Under the pieces are notes generated by a model. It was not told where the DNA came from, made no database searches, and saw nothing but the letters and a program-made list of their open reading frames with translations. The translations under genes and the position numbers were made by a program. A stretch of DNA of 64,000 nt from Porphyridium purpureum (lineage: Eukaryota > Rhodophyta > Bangiophyceae > Porphyridiales > Porphyridiaceae), in contig VRMN01000002.1 in the NCBI GenBank assembly GCA_008690995.1, positions 372,001-436,000 on the forward strand. The letters run 5' to 3'. Numbering within the stretch: position 1 is the stretch's first letter; every line of letters starts with the position of its first letter. Shown piece after piece: positions 1-9,276 of this stretch.

Positions 1-516
1 TGCCAGACTGCCAATCAATCACTGGGTTCTCCCGCTTCAGCCACTCCATGCCCAGAATTGCGTCTTGTCCCGCAATCCGGCAAATGGCAAAGTTAGCGGC
101 CCCTGAGTACCCATCGCTCAGTTCAAACTTGACATTGGAAACTTCTCCGGCTGTTTCCAATACTGACCCGTCCGCCAGGGTCACTCTATCTCTCTTCCAC
201 GACGCCTTCTGCTTCAGGCCGTCGGATTTCTGCACAAAGTCCACGCTCATGAAGTTGTCCGTCGCGCCACTGTCAATCAAAAACGTGGCCTCTCCGTCGG
301 ACTTGTGCACTTTTCCTCGAACTCGAAGAAGCATGGCAGCTCCCATCCCTCCAAGTTCCTTGATCACGGGCTGATTTGCGCTCGAGTTTCGCCCACAAGG
401 TGTCGGACAGCCAGACCTTGGCTTACCAAGGCCACCACAGCGGTCTTCATTGCCGCCCCTAGAGGTCTCGTAACGTGTGCGAGCCTCCTTTCCCTCTGAC
501 TGTCCGAGGAACCTCT

Positions 517-1323
517 CTACTCGAGCTCCTCGTTTTTTGACTCCAGCGAGTCTCCCTCCAGCTGCTGGATAGTCTTCCTTGCCTCGGGACACTTCCTGGC
601 GATGTGTCCCGGCCTTCCACAATTCCAGCATTTGAGCTCGCTTCGAACACGCCTCTGACCCTGCACATGTCCCAGCTCCATCGGGACGGGTCCTTCCTGC
701 GCTGCAGGACCGAAAAATGGCGTCCTCACACTTGAATCACGCACGCCGCGGGTCGCATGAATGGCGTCGTCCACGACCACCGCCACCTGCGCAGCCTCCG
801 CAAACGTGCTCACTCCTCGCTTGTACACTTCCAAGCGGACCTCGGGCTTCAGACCCCTCACAAAGCGGTCCATCATTTCTGCGTCCGACAAGTCCGGAAT
901 CACAAGTGCCGCGTCCTGAAAAGCCGCCACATACGCATGGGCCGGGCCTTTCTGCGAAAGACGCGTCAACTTGTCCCTTGCACGCCTGATCGAATCCTGC
1001 GGCGTGAACCGAGCACTCACGAGGGCAGCAAAATCATTCCACGTCGTGGGGATCTCCTGCGGGTAGCGCTCGCAGTTCAGAACCCACCAATGAAGCGCCT
1101 CTCCCTCGAAGTAGTCTGATGCCAAGTCCACAGCACGCCTCTCCGCAAGCAGACGTTTGTCCAAATCGTCCGGGTGGATGCTCTCCAACAGCCGGCCCAA
1201 GATCTTCTTTCTCGCCTGGAACAACCACGTCTTCACAACCAGAAGGTCCCTCTTCCCGTCGAACCTCATCAGACGGGCCTCCTTCGGGCCACGTGGTCCC
1301 AGCGTCTCCGAATCAATCTCCAT
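517..1323 (-). CDS. Gag of Ty3/gypsy copy 1
   Basis: 268-codon capsid/nucleocapsid protein of the retrotransposon. The central part has the retrotransposon-gag fold signature (YFEGEALHWW and FVRGLKPEVR stretches). The C-terminus has one CCHC zinc knuckle (CWNCGRPGHIARKC) followed by an acidic tail. An ATG starts it, and the leader lies upstream. It is almost identical to the gag at 19925-20731, with a handful of amino-acid differences near the knuckle. In the family, pol follows by a programmed frame change; the pol start here runs off the left edge of the window. Confidence 0.85.
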   Translation of the reverse strand: MEIDSETLGPRGPKEARLMRFDGKRDLLVVKTWLFQARKKILGRLLESIHPDDLDKRLLAERRAVDLASDYFEGEALHWWVLNCERYPQEIPTTWNDFAALVSARFTPQDSIRRARDKLTRLSQKGPAHAYVAAFQDAALVIPDLSDAEMMDRFVRGLKPEVRLEVYKRGVSTFAEAAQVAVVVDDAIHATRGVRDSSVRTPFFGPAAQEGPVPMELGHVQGQRRVRSELKCWNCGRPGHIARKCPEARKTIQQLEGDSLESKNEELE

Positions 1324-1890
1324 GCTTTCTGGACTAAAGCACGCTCAACGATCACGACAACTCGAACAGCAAGCCTCCGATGCTCACTTTCTCCAACAGC
1401 TGCGCGCAACACGAACGGGCTCGGTCGCCCTCACGACCACAAATCGACACACGAAGCGGTCCTCTCACTCACACACACGCACAGCAAGCCTCTCACGCAC
1501 ACACAACAAAGCACACAGCAATCCTCCTCTGTTGCGCTGGATGGGGAGCGGCCCGGGCCTTTGCACTGGGGCGGGGATTATAGATGCGATCTTGTATGGA
1601 GGTGTTCGGCGCCTACCTTCGCAAAGGTGGTCGTGCGACACTAGGATAAATCCTAATGAAGGCTGACCGTTACGGCTCTTGCCTACTAATACGTGCTAAG
1701 GCAGAGAGCGAGTCCGCCGTCAAGGCCTAGGCCTATCGTACAGCCAAGACTGAGACCCGCTTCCACCCGTCGCACCCTCCTAATCGACTTACTCGAACCC
1801 CCTTACCCGCAGACTCTCCCACCCAGGCAACCCCAGAGAAACTCTAAGAGAACCTTAGAGCAATCCCAGGTAACCAGCGATGATACCAAA

Positions 1891-2184
1891 TGTTACCAAT
1901 GCTGTGCCTTTTACTCTCTCTTCTTCTTCCCTCTTCTGTCTCCGAGCAAGACCTGACCGGCTAGTCCGGGCAGGCGCGTCGCCTTTTTATACCCTTACTT
2001 CCGCTAGGGACAGCAAGGCGCCAAGAGAAATGACAATGCAAACCATTGGCATTTCTGCGCGCGTCTAGAAGTTTGTGGAACGTCTAGAAGCTTCTAGAAA
2101 CGGTTAAACGGTCTAACGGTTTAACGGCTTACCGGTTTTGGATTAACCGAACCGTTCTAGGTGACTGGGGTCGAACGGATAACA
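1891..2184 (-). repeat. 5' LTR of gypsy copy 1
   Basis: A 294-bp LTR starting TGTTACC and ending GGATAACA in plus orientation. It has a TATA motif read on the minus strand and heat-shock-like GAA/TTC blocks upstream of that TATA. The adjacent internal side (1881-1888) carries TGGTATCA on the minus strand, a primer-binding site matching the 3' end expected for an initiator tRNA-Met (A1:U72 type). Same length as the LTR at 21299-21592. Confidence 0.9.
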
Positions 2185-2475
2185 GAGGGCGCAAACGTCC
2201 GGAACTTTTAGTCCCTAGAGCTCCATATAGTCTCTCTTTGTCAAATGTCCTATTTGTTTGAGCATCCTGTTTCCCCCTCGAAGACACGTCTTCATAGTAA
2301 AGTTTCACAATTTACTATGAAAATGGACAAATTTTGCTGTGTCCTATTTGTTTGAGACGCACTTTAATTGACCAGGTACAGATTTAGCTGTACCAACTTA
2401 CTTTGAAGGTTACCCGAACCCTCAATTTCTTGACCAGCGTATAAATACGCGGCGAGCGGCGGCGGGAAAGTGGCA
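2185..2475. other. AT-rich intergenic debris with repeated transposon-end-like motifs
   Basis: No gene. A 17-bp motif TGTCCTATTTGTTTGAG occurs twice as a direct repeat (2246-2262 and 2340-2356). Between the copies is a hairpin with 10-bp arms (2292-2301 and 2311-2320). The second copy runs on as GACGCAC and resembles the terminal repeat of the Tc1/mariner element at 6901-6930 (TGTCC..TAT..GTT..CGCAC), so it may be the end of a decayed relative. A TATA-like element (CGTATAAATA) lies near 2438 on the plus strand, with no gene clearly attached. Confidence 0.4.
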
Positions 2476-4760
2476 CTAGAACAAAAATAAAAGGTTAAGG
2501 GTGTATGGGAAAAGAACAAACCTTCCGCCCCGCGGGATAGCCTGAGGAGAAATAGAAATGAACGACATGTACGGAATGTCGTACAAAATGCTTCTCACGC
2601 GTTCTTTGACCAACCTGATGGCTCTCTCCGCTGCGGGGACCACTTCGCCAGCGCCCGTGATTTCTGGAGTTATGCCTTTATCCCGCATCTCGTTCATTAG
2701 GGCCTGAACCGCACTTTCCCTATCAAACCGAATCTCAGTGATGGTAATCCCGTGACCTTTTGCTTCTGTCTTCTGGGACAGTAATGCCGCGCGCAGCGTG
2801 TCTGCCGTCTTTTGCTTGATCGGCGAAATCATGATGTTCTGCGCAGGCTTCAGCTGTGTCATCAGGTATGATGACTTGCCGATGAACATCAAGTCGCTAT
2901 GCATTACCTGGGTGGGCGTGGCCCGGTCGGCACTTCCGCGGGTAGCTCTGGCGTCTGATGTCCAGTAGTTTTTCCCTTCACAATGGTCACGTGTGGGCCC
3001 CAGATGTCGTCTGCACGACTGACATCGGCGACCCCGACGTCGCACCCGACCAGGTCCCCGCGCCTCAACATATGACTCAGAGTTCGGCTGGATATGAAGG
3101 CGAGTTTCTTCTGTAATCCCCTCGCCACGCGGGCGCGTTCGATATCGCGCCTGCTTTAACGTGTCAGGTTACTGGCGACTGTGCGCACTGAACTGTTCCA
3201 TGCTTGCGCAGAGATGCCGCGAGCCAAACCAAGGTTTATGTCGACGCGTCGGCTCCGGTCCATGGAGAGCGCCACTACATCGACGCTCGCCGTATACATT
3301 CCGCTTTTGTCTCTTTCAAAGACGACGCATCCGCATTTGCCGGATGCAATTGGCCAGCGCAGCTCGAAGCTATCCTTCATGGGCTGGTAGAGGACATCGT
3401 GTCCATCGTCTTTCAGCTTTCCAAAGGACAGTATGTTGCCCGCCACATTTTCATTCACATACAGTAACCCACATATTGTACTCGCCACTTCTCTCAGTGT
3501 TAAACCCCCCGCGCTTGAGTCGATCCCGGTCAGATGAAGGCCCTCCTTGATATATTTTGTTTTCAGAAGGCTTTTATCCTTGAAAACGTGGTGTGAGGAG
3601 CACGTATCTAGACTTATTTCTAGCACTGGACTACGCGTTCCTTGTTCCATTCCTTCAACTGATCCTCGGGCACTCCGCGGGCCACACCGTCACTCATCCT
3701 TCAGCTTTCGCACAATACGCGCAATTAAGTCCGCGTCGTGTGCGTTGCTGCCCGTCGCTTTCTTGCGTTCCCTACGCGCCTTTCGTGCTTGCGCCTTGTT
3801 CATGGCCTCGGCCATCTCCGTCGATGTCGGCTGCTTGTTGCAGTCGCGCAACATGTGCGGTCCGCTGCAATTGAAACAGGCCAGGTCCTGGCCAGTACGA
3901 CGACCTACGTTAGCTTCGATGTCGGGTGCCCCATAATCGTCCTCATGCTCGGACACATGGTCGCGGCTCATGGTCTGGCCTACTACGGCCCAGGCCCTGC
4001 CGGCTTTGGGGTGTTTCGCGTACGCGAAGTTAGTCACGTACTCGATCGCCATGTCGAGCGTGCTGCATTTGCCACCGTCATTTCGATGAGCTCGGACGGC
4101 CTCGTCCCACATGGAGCCCTCTAATTTCAGCAGAAAATCGGCAGCACGTCGCTCCTCTGTAATCTTTGGCTCACCGACCAGCTGCAGTACCAATATCGCA
4201 GCCTTGAATCGTAGCTTGAAACTGAGAAGAGACTCATCGGCGCCAGGAGTCAAGCGAGAGTAGTCTTGCGAGGCGTACTGTTTGTTCTTCATCTCATCGA
4301 CGTCGCCGCGCGTCATGTGCGAAACAATGACGAGATTGAGAAGACCAATCGGGTCATTTGCGTCCTCCTGGAGCGTCGCGTATTTCGGGTCGCGTGCCAT
4401 AGCGTCCTGTGACGCCAGGCTGAGTTGCCCCATCATTAAGCCAAAGACTTTTACCTTGTTTTGCTCCAGTTTTCGCATTGCCTCGGCGCGTTGGACAATC
4501 GCGATCTTGAGCGTCTGCTTCTCGACAAGTTCATCCCTTCTTCCTTCTGGATGTGGCGGCTCCGAGGGGGCGGGAAGGTCCTGCGGTACCTGGTACCTGC
4601 GGTGTCCTTCTTCAAACGAGAAGATCTGGCCCATCCTTCCGCACTCTGCGCGTGTGTAATCACGCAGGTTGTCCATCCACAGCATCGTGGCAACAGGGGA
4701 CACCCTATCCACGTTGTACTGCAAAAGGGGCAGCTCGTCCACGAGCCCCCTGTGTTTCAC
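2476..4760 (-). mobile_element. Degraded Ty1/copia-type retrotransposon
   Basis: Virus-like LTR-class fossil on the minus strand. In order it shows a gag-like region (about 3690-4760) ending in a short zinc knuckle (CFNCSGPHMLRDC), a copia-type protease-like region, a pre-integrase stretch and the integrase core start (HSDLMFIGKSSYL; later NEMRDKGI). Its integrase part is recognisably related to the plus-strand copia element at 13.6-16.1 kb. Reverse transcriptase and RNase H are missing, and the coding parts lie in several frames, so it is broken several times and clearly older than the gypsy copies. No LTR pair was identified. Confidence 0.75.
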
Positions 4761-4811
4761 AACCCGTGCGTCGCGGGGTGCCGCTTTCCCTTTGCCGCGC
4801 GCCGCTCATTA

Positions 4812-4920
4812 TGTTGTTTGTTTCTGTAGGTGTATAACCTCGCTCCGAGCGCCCTGGTTAACACGAAGGAGTAGCAACAACAATGTTTACTTGTGAAGGT
4901 CTGTCGGGAAACAAACAACA
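4812..4920. mobile_element. Candidate 109-bp MITE with 13-bp perfect inverted ends
   Basis: The ends read TGTTGTTTGTTTC (4812-4824) and GAAACAAACAACA (4908-4920), a perfect 13-bp inverted repeat. TA lies immediately outside both ends (4810-4811 and 4921-4922), as expected for a Tc1/mariner-mobilised miniature element. There is no coding capacity. It sits just upstream of the copia-type gag on the minus strand. The alternative, a very short LTR (it also begins TG and ends CA), is less likely because the 5-bp flanks differ and no second copy is present. Confidence 0.5.
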
Positions 4921-5095
4921 TACACTCCTTACCCGACAGCCAAAGCCCGCGGCCGCGAAGGCGGACGCGTTGGTCCTTTTATCGCACACTGAATGCGAAG
5001 CCATACGGTGGCCATAGCCAGCGGCGCGCATGTCCACCTACAGTACCTAGGCTTCATAATCGAGCTTGACCCAACAGATACTATCATGAGAGGTA
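4921..5095. other. Short stretch between MITE candidate and Tc1/mariner element
   Basis: GC-rich sequence with no gene. It may be the leader side of the minus-strand copia fossil. It ends with the TA dinucleotide (5094-5095) that forms the left target duplication of the next element. Confidence 0.4.
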
Positions 5096-5125
5096 AGGTG
5101 CGACCAAATCGGATAGGGGACAGTC
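5096..5125 (+). repeat. Left terminal inverted repeat of Tc1/mariner element
   Basis: 30 bp, outermost AGGTGCGACC, ending in GGGGACAGTC. It pairs with 6901-6930 apart from a few mismatches in the middle, and pairs even better with the internal copy at 6507-6534. Confidence 0.85.
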
Positions 5126-5162
5126 AAAATGTTTAGAAAAAATAGTTAATTAATAGTAAATT

Positions 5163-6386
5163 TTGATATTTTCCTATGAAAGTAGAACGGCGGGGTTCGT
5201 CTGCAACGGTTACGACGAAATTTGTGGCTCAAAACGGATACGGAACACTGTGTGGAAGCGAAATATCTCGGAAGTCGTCTATTCAGAGCAAACGGCAAAG
5301 TGCGGATCCATCGCAGCTCGTGAAGAGCTCCATTCTGACTCTACGGGGTGCAAGATTGGCCTTACAGGTGAAGAGAAAGGACGTACTCAGGGTCTCCGGG
5401 AGTCGTGCGACAGCGTGAGAGCCATTGCGACCAAAATTGGGCGCTCTAAGAACGTGGTTTTCTGCTGTTTGTCGGCTCCAAACGAGTACTGCCAGAAATA
5501 TGCCAATGTGAACGCTTTAAAGCTGACGGAGGCGGTCAAAACGAAGATTTACAACATCGCCAAGCTTCCGAACATTCACACGGCACGTCAGGTTCAAGCA
5601 GCTCTGCGAATTTGTGGAGCTAAACCAATCCAAAATTTGACAACAATCATCAAGGCAGTGAGTGACACGTATGCATACCGCAAAATTCCAGCTTGTCCGC
5701 CACTGACACTCAATCGCAAGCTCAAGAGGCTGGCCTGGGCCAGGCATCATCAGCTGGAACAGACCAATTGGGCCGCAATTGTGTTCACTGACGAAAAGAA
5801 GTTCAACCTGGACGGACCCGATGGTTTCCACAAGACGTGGGTTGAGCGTGCGGCGGACGTTCCAGACGTTTGGTCGCGACATTCCGGCGGCGGTGGATGC
5901 ATGGTTTGGGGTGCTATTTCTGCAAGAGGAAAGATCCACCTTTATTTTATTGAGGGGTCATTTACGGCTGCAAAATATGTTTCCATGCTTCGAGAGGACA
6001 ATGTGCTGAACCGCTGCCGTCAGATGGTGGGCCCGAACACGGTTTTTCTGCAGGATAAGGCGCCAGTGCAGACAAGTCGCCTGGTTAAGAATTTCATGAA
6101 TGACGAGAATGCGGAGCTTCTAGACTGGCCAGCGTACTCGCCGGACCTCAATATCATCAAGAACCTGTGGGGAATACTAGCGCGCAAGGTTTACGAGGGT
6201 GCAAGGCAGTATCAGACGGTGCTAGAGCTCAAGTTTGCCATTTTACTGGCCTGGGAGAGTTTGGACCAGCCTGTGATGGCCAATTTGTACGCGTCGCTGC
6301 CGAAACGAATATTCGACTGTGCGTGTCTTCAAGGCGCGTACGTGCAAGGGAACCGCGACCAATTCCGATTCTCTATGGCTGAGTAA
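5163..6386 (+). pseudogene. Tc1/mariner transposase, defective
   Basis: Open frame of about 407 codons covering most of a Tc1-type DDE transposase. Visible parts are an HTH fragment (VRAIATKIGRSKNVV), first catalytic Asp in FTDEKKF, second Asp in FLQDKAPVQT, then DWPAYSPDLN. The third catalytic residue, a Glu exactly 34 residues after the second Asp in the family (PIENLW), is Lys here (IIKNLW), so catalysis should be lost. The frame has no usable ATG at its start. An ATG at 5176 opens a neighbouring frame whose end (RGARLALQVKRKDVLRVSG) looks like the missing first half of the HTH, implying a frameshift near 5410. C-terminal WESL and LPKR blocks are intact. Defective gene of a plain DNA transposon. 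Confidence 0.85.
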
Positions 6387-6402
6387 TGGCCAGAAATGTG
6401 CC

Positions 6403-6801
6403 GTGTCCCCTATCCGTTTTGACCTCCTTCATATTCCCTTTTCACCGGACCTCTTTCCTTTTGATAGTAAAGCAGATCATTTTACTAGCAAAACTTGAAA
6501 AAAGGTACTGTCTCCTATCCGATTTGGTCGCACTTTTCGTGTATGCTTGGGGCATCTACCAAGCACAAAACGAAGTGCATATAGCACCTAATGTATGTCA
6601 AAATGGCTCTCACATTTCGTCCCACTGCCGAAGGCCCTGAAAGCATAATCTTCCTCATCCGGGGAGTCAATATTGCGATGATCGGTGTCGACATGAAGCT
6701 CTTCACGAGTTTTGCTCGATGCGCTTCTCTCCACTTCCTTTCCATCATCCACGTCTGAGATTTAAGTCTTGCCTTGACTGTCCCCTATCCGTTTTGTGCA
6801 A
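6403..6801 (-). repeat. Three internal inverted copies of the Tc1/mariner end motif
   Basis: The motif TGTCCCCTATCCG (minus-strand sense of the terminal repeat) occurs at 6403-6424, 6507-6534 and 6776-6801, besides the true right end at 6901-6930. The 6507-6534 copy continues through GATTTGGTCGCACT and matches the left terminal repeat at nearly every base, better than the outer right end does. These could be tandem transposase-binding sites or ends of elements nested into one another. Confidence 0.75.
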
Positions 6802-6900
6802 CAAATTTCTTGCATTCCGGCACCACCCGCCCGCCCCAAATTATGTTCCTAGTAAAAAGTCAAAATTTAATATGAACTGTCTAATTTTTCTTTGAAATTC

Positions 6901-6930
6901 GACTGTCCCCTATCTGTTCTGGTCGCACCT
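6901..6930 (-). repeat. Right terminal inverted repeat of Tc1/mariner element
   Basis: 30 bp beginning GACTGTCCCC and ending GGTCGCACCT, followed by TA at 6931-6932. It is the inverted counterpart of 5096-5125. Confidence 0.85.
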
Positions 6931-6932
6931 TA

Positions 6933-7437
6933 AATTCGCGTGGGGCGCGGGCGTAGCTTGTAACCGTCTTTCACTGCCGCCGCAACAATTTTACTTTTCT
7001 TTGTCTTCATTCGGCCTCGAATCGACGACAGGACACAGCTTTGTTGCAGGACAGCCTGAGATGGGCTGCGGACCCGGGAGACGGTGCGCGGGCCGTCGTA
7101 GCGAAGCGGAAGCGCGTGTAAGTCAGCGAGTGGGTGCGGCGAGTGGGCGCGGTGAGGGGCCGCGGTGAGGGGGCGTGGTAAGGGGGCGCGGTGAGGGGGC
7201 GCGGAGGTGAATTCTAGTTAAGCTTTTTTCCCTGAGGGGTTTTTTTCAGCTCTAGAGCTCGCCTATAAAAGGTCGTAAAATTAAGGTGGGATCGATAGTG
7301 ACGGAAAATAAAAGGGTATGGATCTTGGGAAGAAAAAAGGAGTTTGGAAGGTTTCTGGAAGGATTCATCCGCTCGGGCAGAGAGAGCTGCCGAGTGTAAG
7401 GCTACGGGGAGTGGGGGTACAGTGGATGGGAGTGATA
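6933..7437. other. Gene-free stretch with minisatellite and TATA-like site
   Basis: No supported gene. It holds the 13-bp tandem repeat at 7127-7204. It also holds a 12-bp palindrome AGCTCTAGAGCT near 7249, directly upstream of a TATA-like motif CCTATAAAAGG near 7263. No open frame that looks coding follows this motif. The stretch ends with the TA (7436-7437) that flanks the next transposon. Confidence 0.4.
7127..7204 (+). repeat. G-rich 13-bp minisatellite, six units
   Basis: Six contiguous 13-bp units of consensus TGAGGGGGCGCGG, with one to four changes in the first units and near-perfect copies at the end. The runs of four to five G could form G-quadruplexes on the plus strand. Confidence 0.85.
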
Positions 7438-9129
7438 CAGTAAGTGACAATCAAATAAAAACACCCGCTGTTTTGCATATTTTCTATGAAAATAGGTAAT
7501 TTTAGAATAAAATTGAAGAAGGTCGACCTTTCGGTGACCGTGCGAGCGTCCAAACGATTAAAAACAGTGCAGTCAAACACACATTCCAGGGGTCATAGAG
7601 CATGGACAGGAGCGCGCGGCGCGATTTCATCAGGAGCACAGCAATGTCTTTCAGTGGACAAGAGCCCAGCATGATTGGTGGCGTGGTTACGGAGGAATGC
7701 ATGATGCGGGTGATCACGAACTGACCATTGAGATTTTGCTCCGTTGCATTAGTACAAAGGTATTTGAATAGCCTAATAACGGAAAGCAAATGGAGGCCCG
7801 ATCAGAATGACGCAAGAATAACATCCAAACCGCACCTAAAGTGTTACCAATGCTGTGCCTTTTACTCTGCTTCTTCTTTCTTGCCTCTTCTGTCTCCGAG
7901 CAAGACCTGACCGGCTAGTCCGGGCAGGCGCGTCGCCTTTTTATACCCTTACTTCCGCCAGGGACAGCAAGGCGCCAAGAGAAATGACAATGCAAATCAT
8001 TGGCATTTCTGCGCGCGTCTAGAAGGTTCTGGAACCTCCAGAAGCTTCTAGAAACGGTTAAACGGTCTACCGGCTTAGCGGCTTACCGGGTTCGGATTAA
8101 CCGAACCGTTCTAGGTGACTGGGGTCGAACGGATAACATCAAGCTTGAAAATGTCCCAAAGCAAGGCCTTCTTTTGCTGCGTTTTTGACTTGCACAGAAC
8201 TCTAATCAGCATGTGCCGAGCCAATTTCAGCGCAACGCACCAGACTTGGAACCAGAAATAAGCGCACGTGCGAGACGAAGACGACCATACCAGCTTTGGA
8301 GAACTGTCATGGACACACACAAAATGAATGAGTTGTTTTTACTGCTGAAAACAGAGAAAAACTTGCAAGTGTTATTTACGGACCTAAAAGGCTCGAATTG
8401 GAGGGTTCTGATGGTGTCCTCTTCTCTTAGGGAGGGTCAGAGCTTATCCCAGTCAACCATTTCATCTGTACGTTTGGTGCACACAGCTTGATAACTTGGG
8501 AGTGCCAACCACACCCGAAAATTTAGACTTCTCCTTCGCATGCGACTATCGTATCCCTATTGAGAGGGGCGCAAGAAGCGTGAACATGTTGGACAGATTT
8601 CGGGTGAATATGAGAGCCGTAAAAAAGCTCAGTTGCTTCATGTTTATGTTGCTCTATGTAGCTTGCCTCAAGGCAGAGCAAACCGGGTACCGATTGAAAA
8701 GCAAATATGTGGAAGCTAGAGATAGTCCTGCGCTCCCGCGAGACTTGGATTCAATTGACCATGTTCGGAGACATGTAATAGGCCACGTTTACGGTGAATT
8801 CCAGCAGTTTTATAGCGTGAAAGAGCTGCGAACGGCAGATTAGGACGCCCTGGCGAAAATGGAGGGCTCCTGCGTCACAGGCTCGCGTGACAGTGTGTCA
8901 AAGGGACTCGTTGGAAAGGTCTTGGGCCAAGGAAGGACGTGGCGCTTTCAGAACTCGCTTCTACCCTTCACTGCTGCGGTAAACTCTCTGAACTTGCTCT
9001 GTTTTTAATCGTTTGTCACTTTCCCTTCGCGCGTAAAATCTCTACTTCAACGAGTTTATACTAAATTTACCATGTTTTGTTATAAAAGGTAACGACTAGC
9101 GGGTGTTTTTAATTGATTGTCACTTGCTG
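7438..9129. mobile_element. TA-flanked DNA transposon with 32-bp inverted ends, no recognisable transposase
   Basis: The ends CAG[T/C]AAGTGACAATCAA... (7438-7469) and its inverse (9098-9129) match at about 30 of 32 positions and are flanked by TA (7436-7437, 9130-9131). The element is 1,692 bp, or about 1.4 kb without the solo LTR inside it, which is normal Tc1/mariner size. The interior carries only short open frames, for example about 8496-8843 on the plus strand without an ATG start, and none shows DDE motifs I can recognise. It is either a non-autonomous element with unrelated cargo or an autonomous one decayed beyond recognition. Confidence 0.7.
7842..8138 (-). repeat. Solo LTR of the Ty3/gypsy family
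   Basis: 297 bp, start TGTTACC, end GGATAACA, same orientation as the LTRs of both gypsy copies. It is flanked by TAAAG and TCAAG, a 5-bp target duplication with one mismatch. No internal gypsy sequence adjoins it. It is inserted inside the transposon 7438-9129, so that element is older. Confidence 0.85.
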
Positions 9130-9276
9130 TACGGACAGGTACGTTTGCGTGAGGGTGGGACTACTTACGAAGCGTTGTTTTTTTGGTGTCCTTTTTGCGG
9201 GGCCGCAACAGCTTCCTTCCAATTCTTTTGCAAAGGCCGGCAAAGGCCGTGGAAAATCTTAATATGAACGAAAAAG

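Larger units (their letters stand above)
1..2184 (-). mobile_element. Ty3/gypsy LTR retrotransposon, 5' part (copy 1, cut by window edge)
   Basis: Virus-like LTR element on the minus strand; only its 5' LTR, leader, gag and the protease start lie in the window. It is collinear with the complete copy at 16139-21592: every landmark sits exactly 19,408 bp to the left (gag end 517 vs 19925, LTR 1891-2184 vs 21299-21592), with no net indel and only scattered substitutions. That implies recent relatedness. A roughly 570-nt leader rich in CA repeats lies between LTR and gag. Because the 3' part is outside the window, wholeness cannot be judged, and the left target duplication is not visible (the right flank reads GAGGG). 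Confidence 0.9.
5096..6930 (+). mobile_element. Tc1/mariner DNA transposon (DD34E family, inactive)
   Basis: A 1,835-bp element bounded by 30-bp inverted repeats (5096-5125 and 6901-6930; outer ends AGGTGCGACC and GGTCGCACCT) and flanked by TA on both sides (5094-5095, 6931-6932), the hallmark duplication of the superfamily. It encodes one transposase-like frame on the plus strand. Three further inverted copies of the terminal motif lie between the transposase end and the right terminus (about 6403, 6507 and 6776). The element is therefore longer at its right side than a standard 1.3-1.4-kb member, and earlier ends may be nested inside. It looks immobile because its transposase is damaged. 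Confidence 0.85.

Noticed and set aside
1440-1530. CA/ACAC-rich array that might look like a CRISPR or satellite
   Set aside because: Irregular simple sequence inside the gypsy leader, identical in copy 2; no regular repeat-spacer pattern.
4812-4920. Interpretation as a copia LTR
   Set aside because: Only one copy, 109 bp, no matching 5-bp flanks and TA on both sides; a MITE explains it better.
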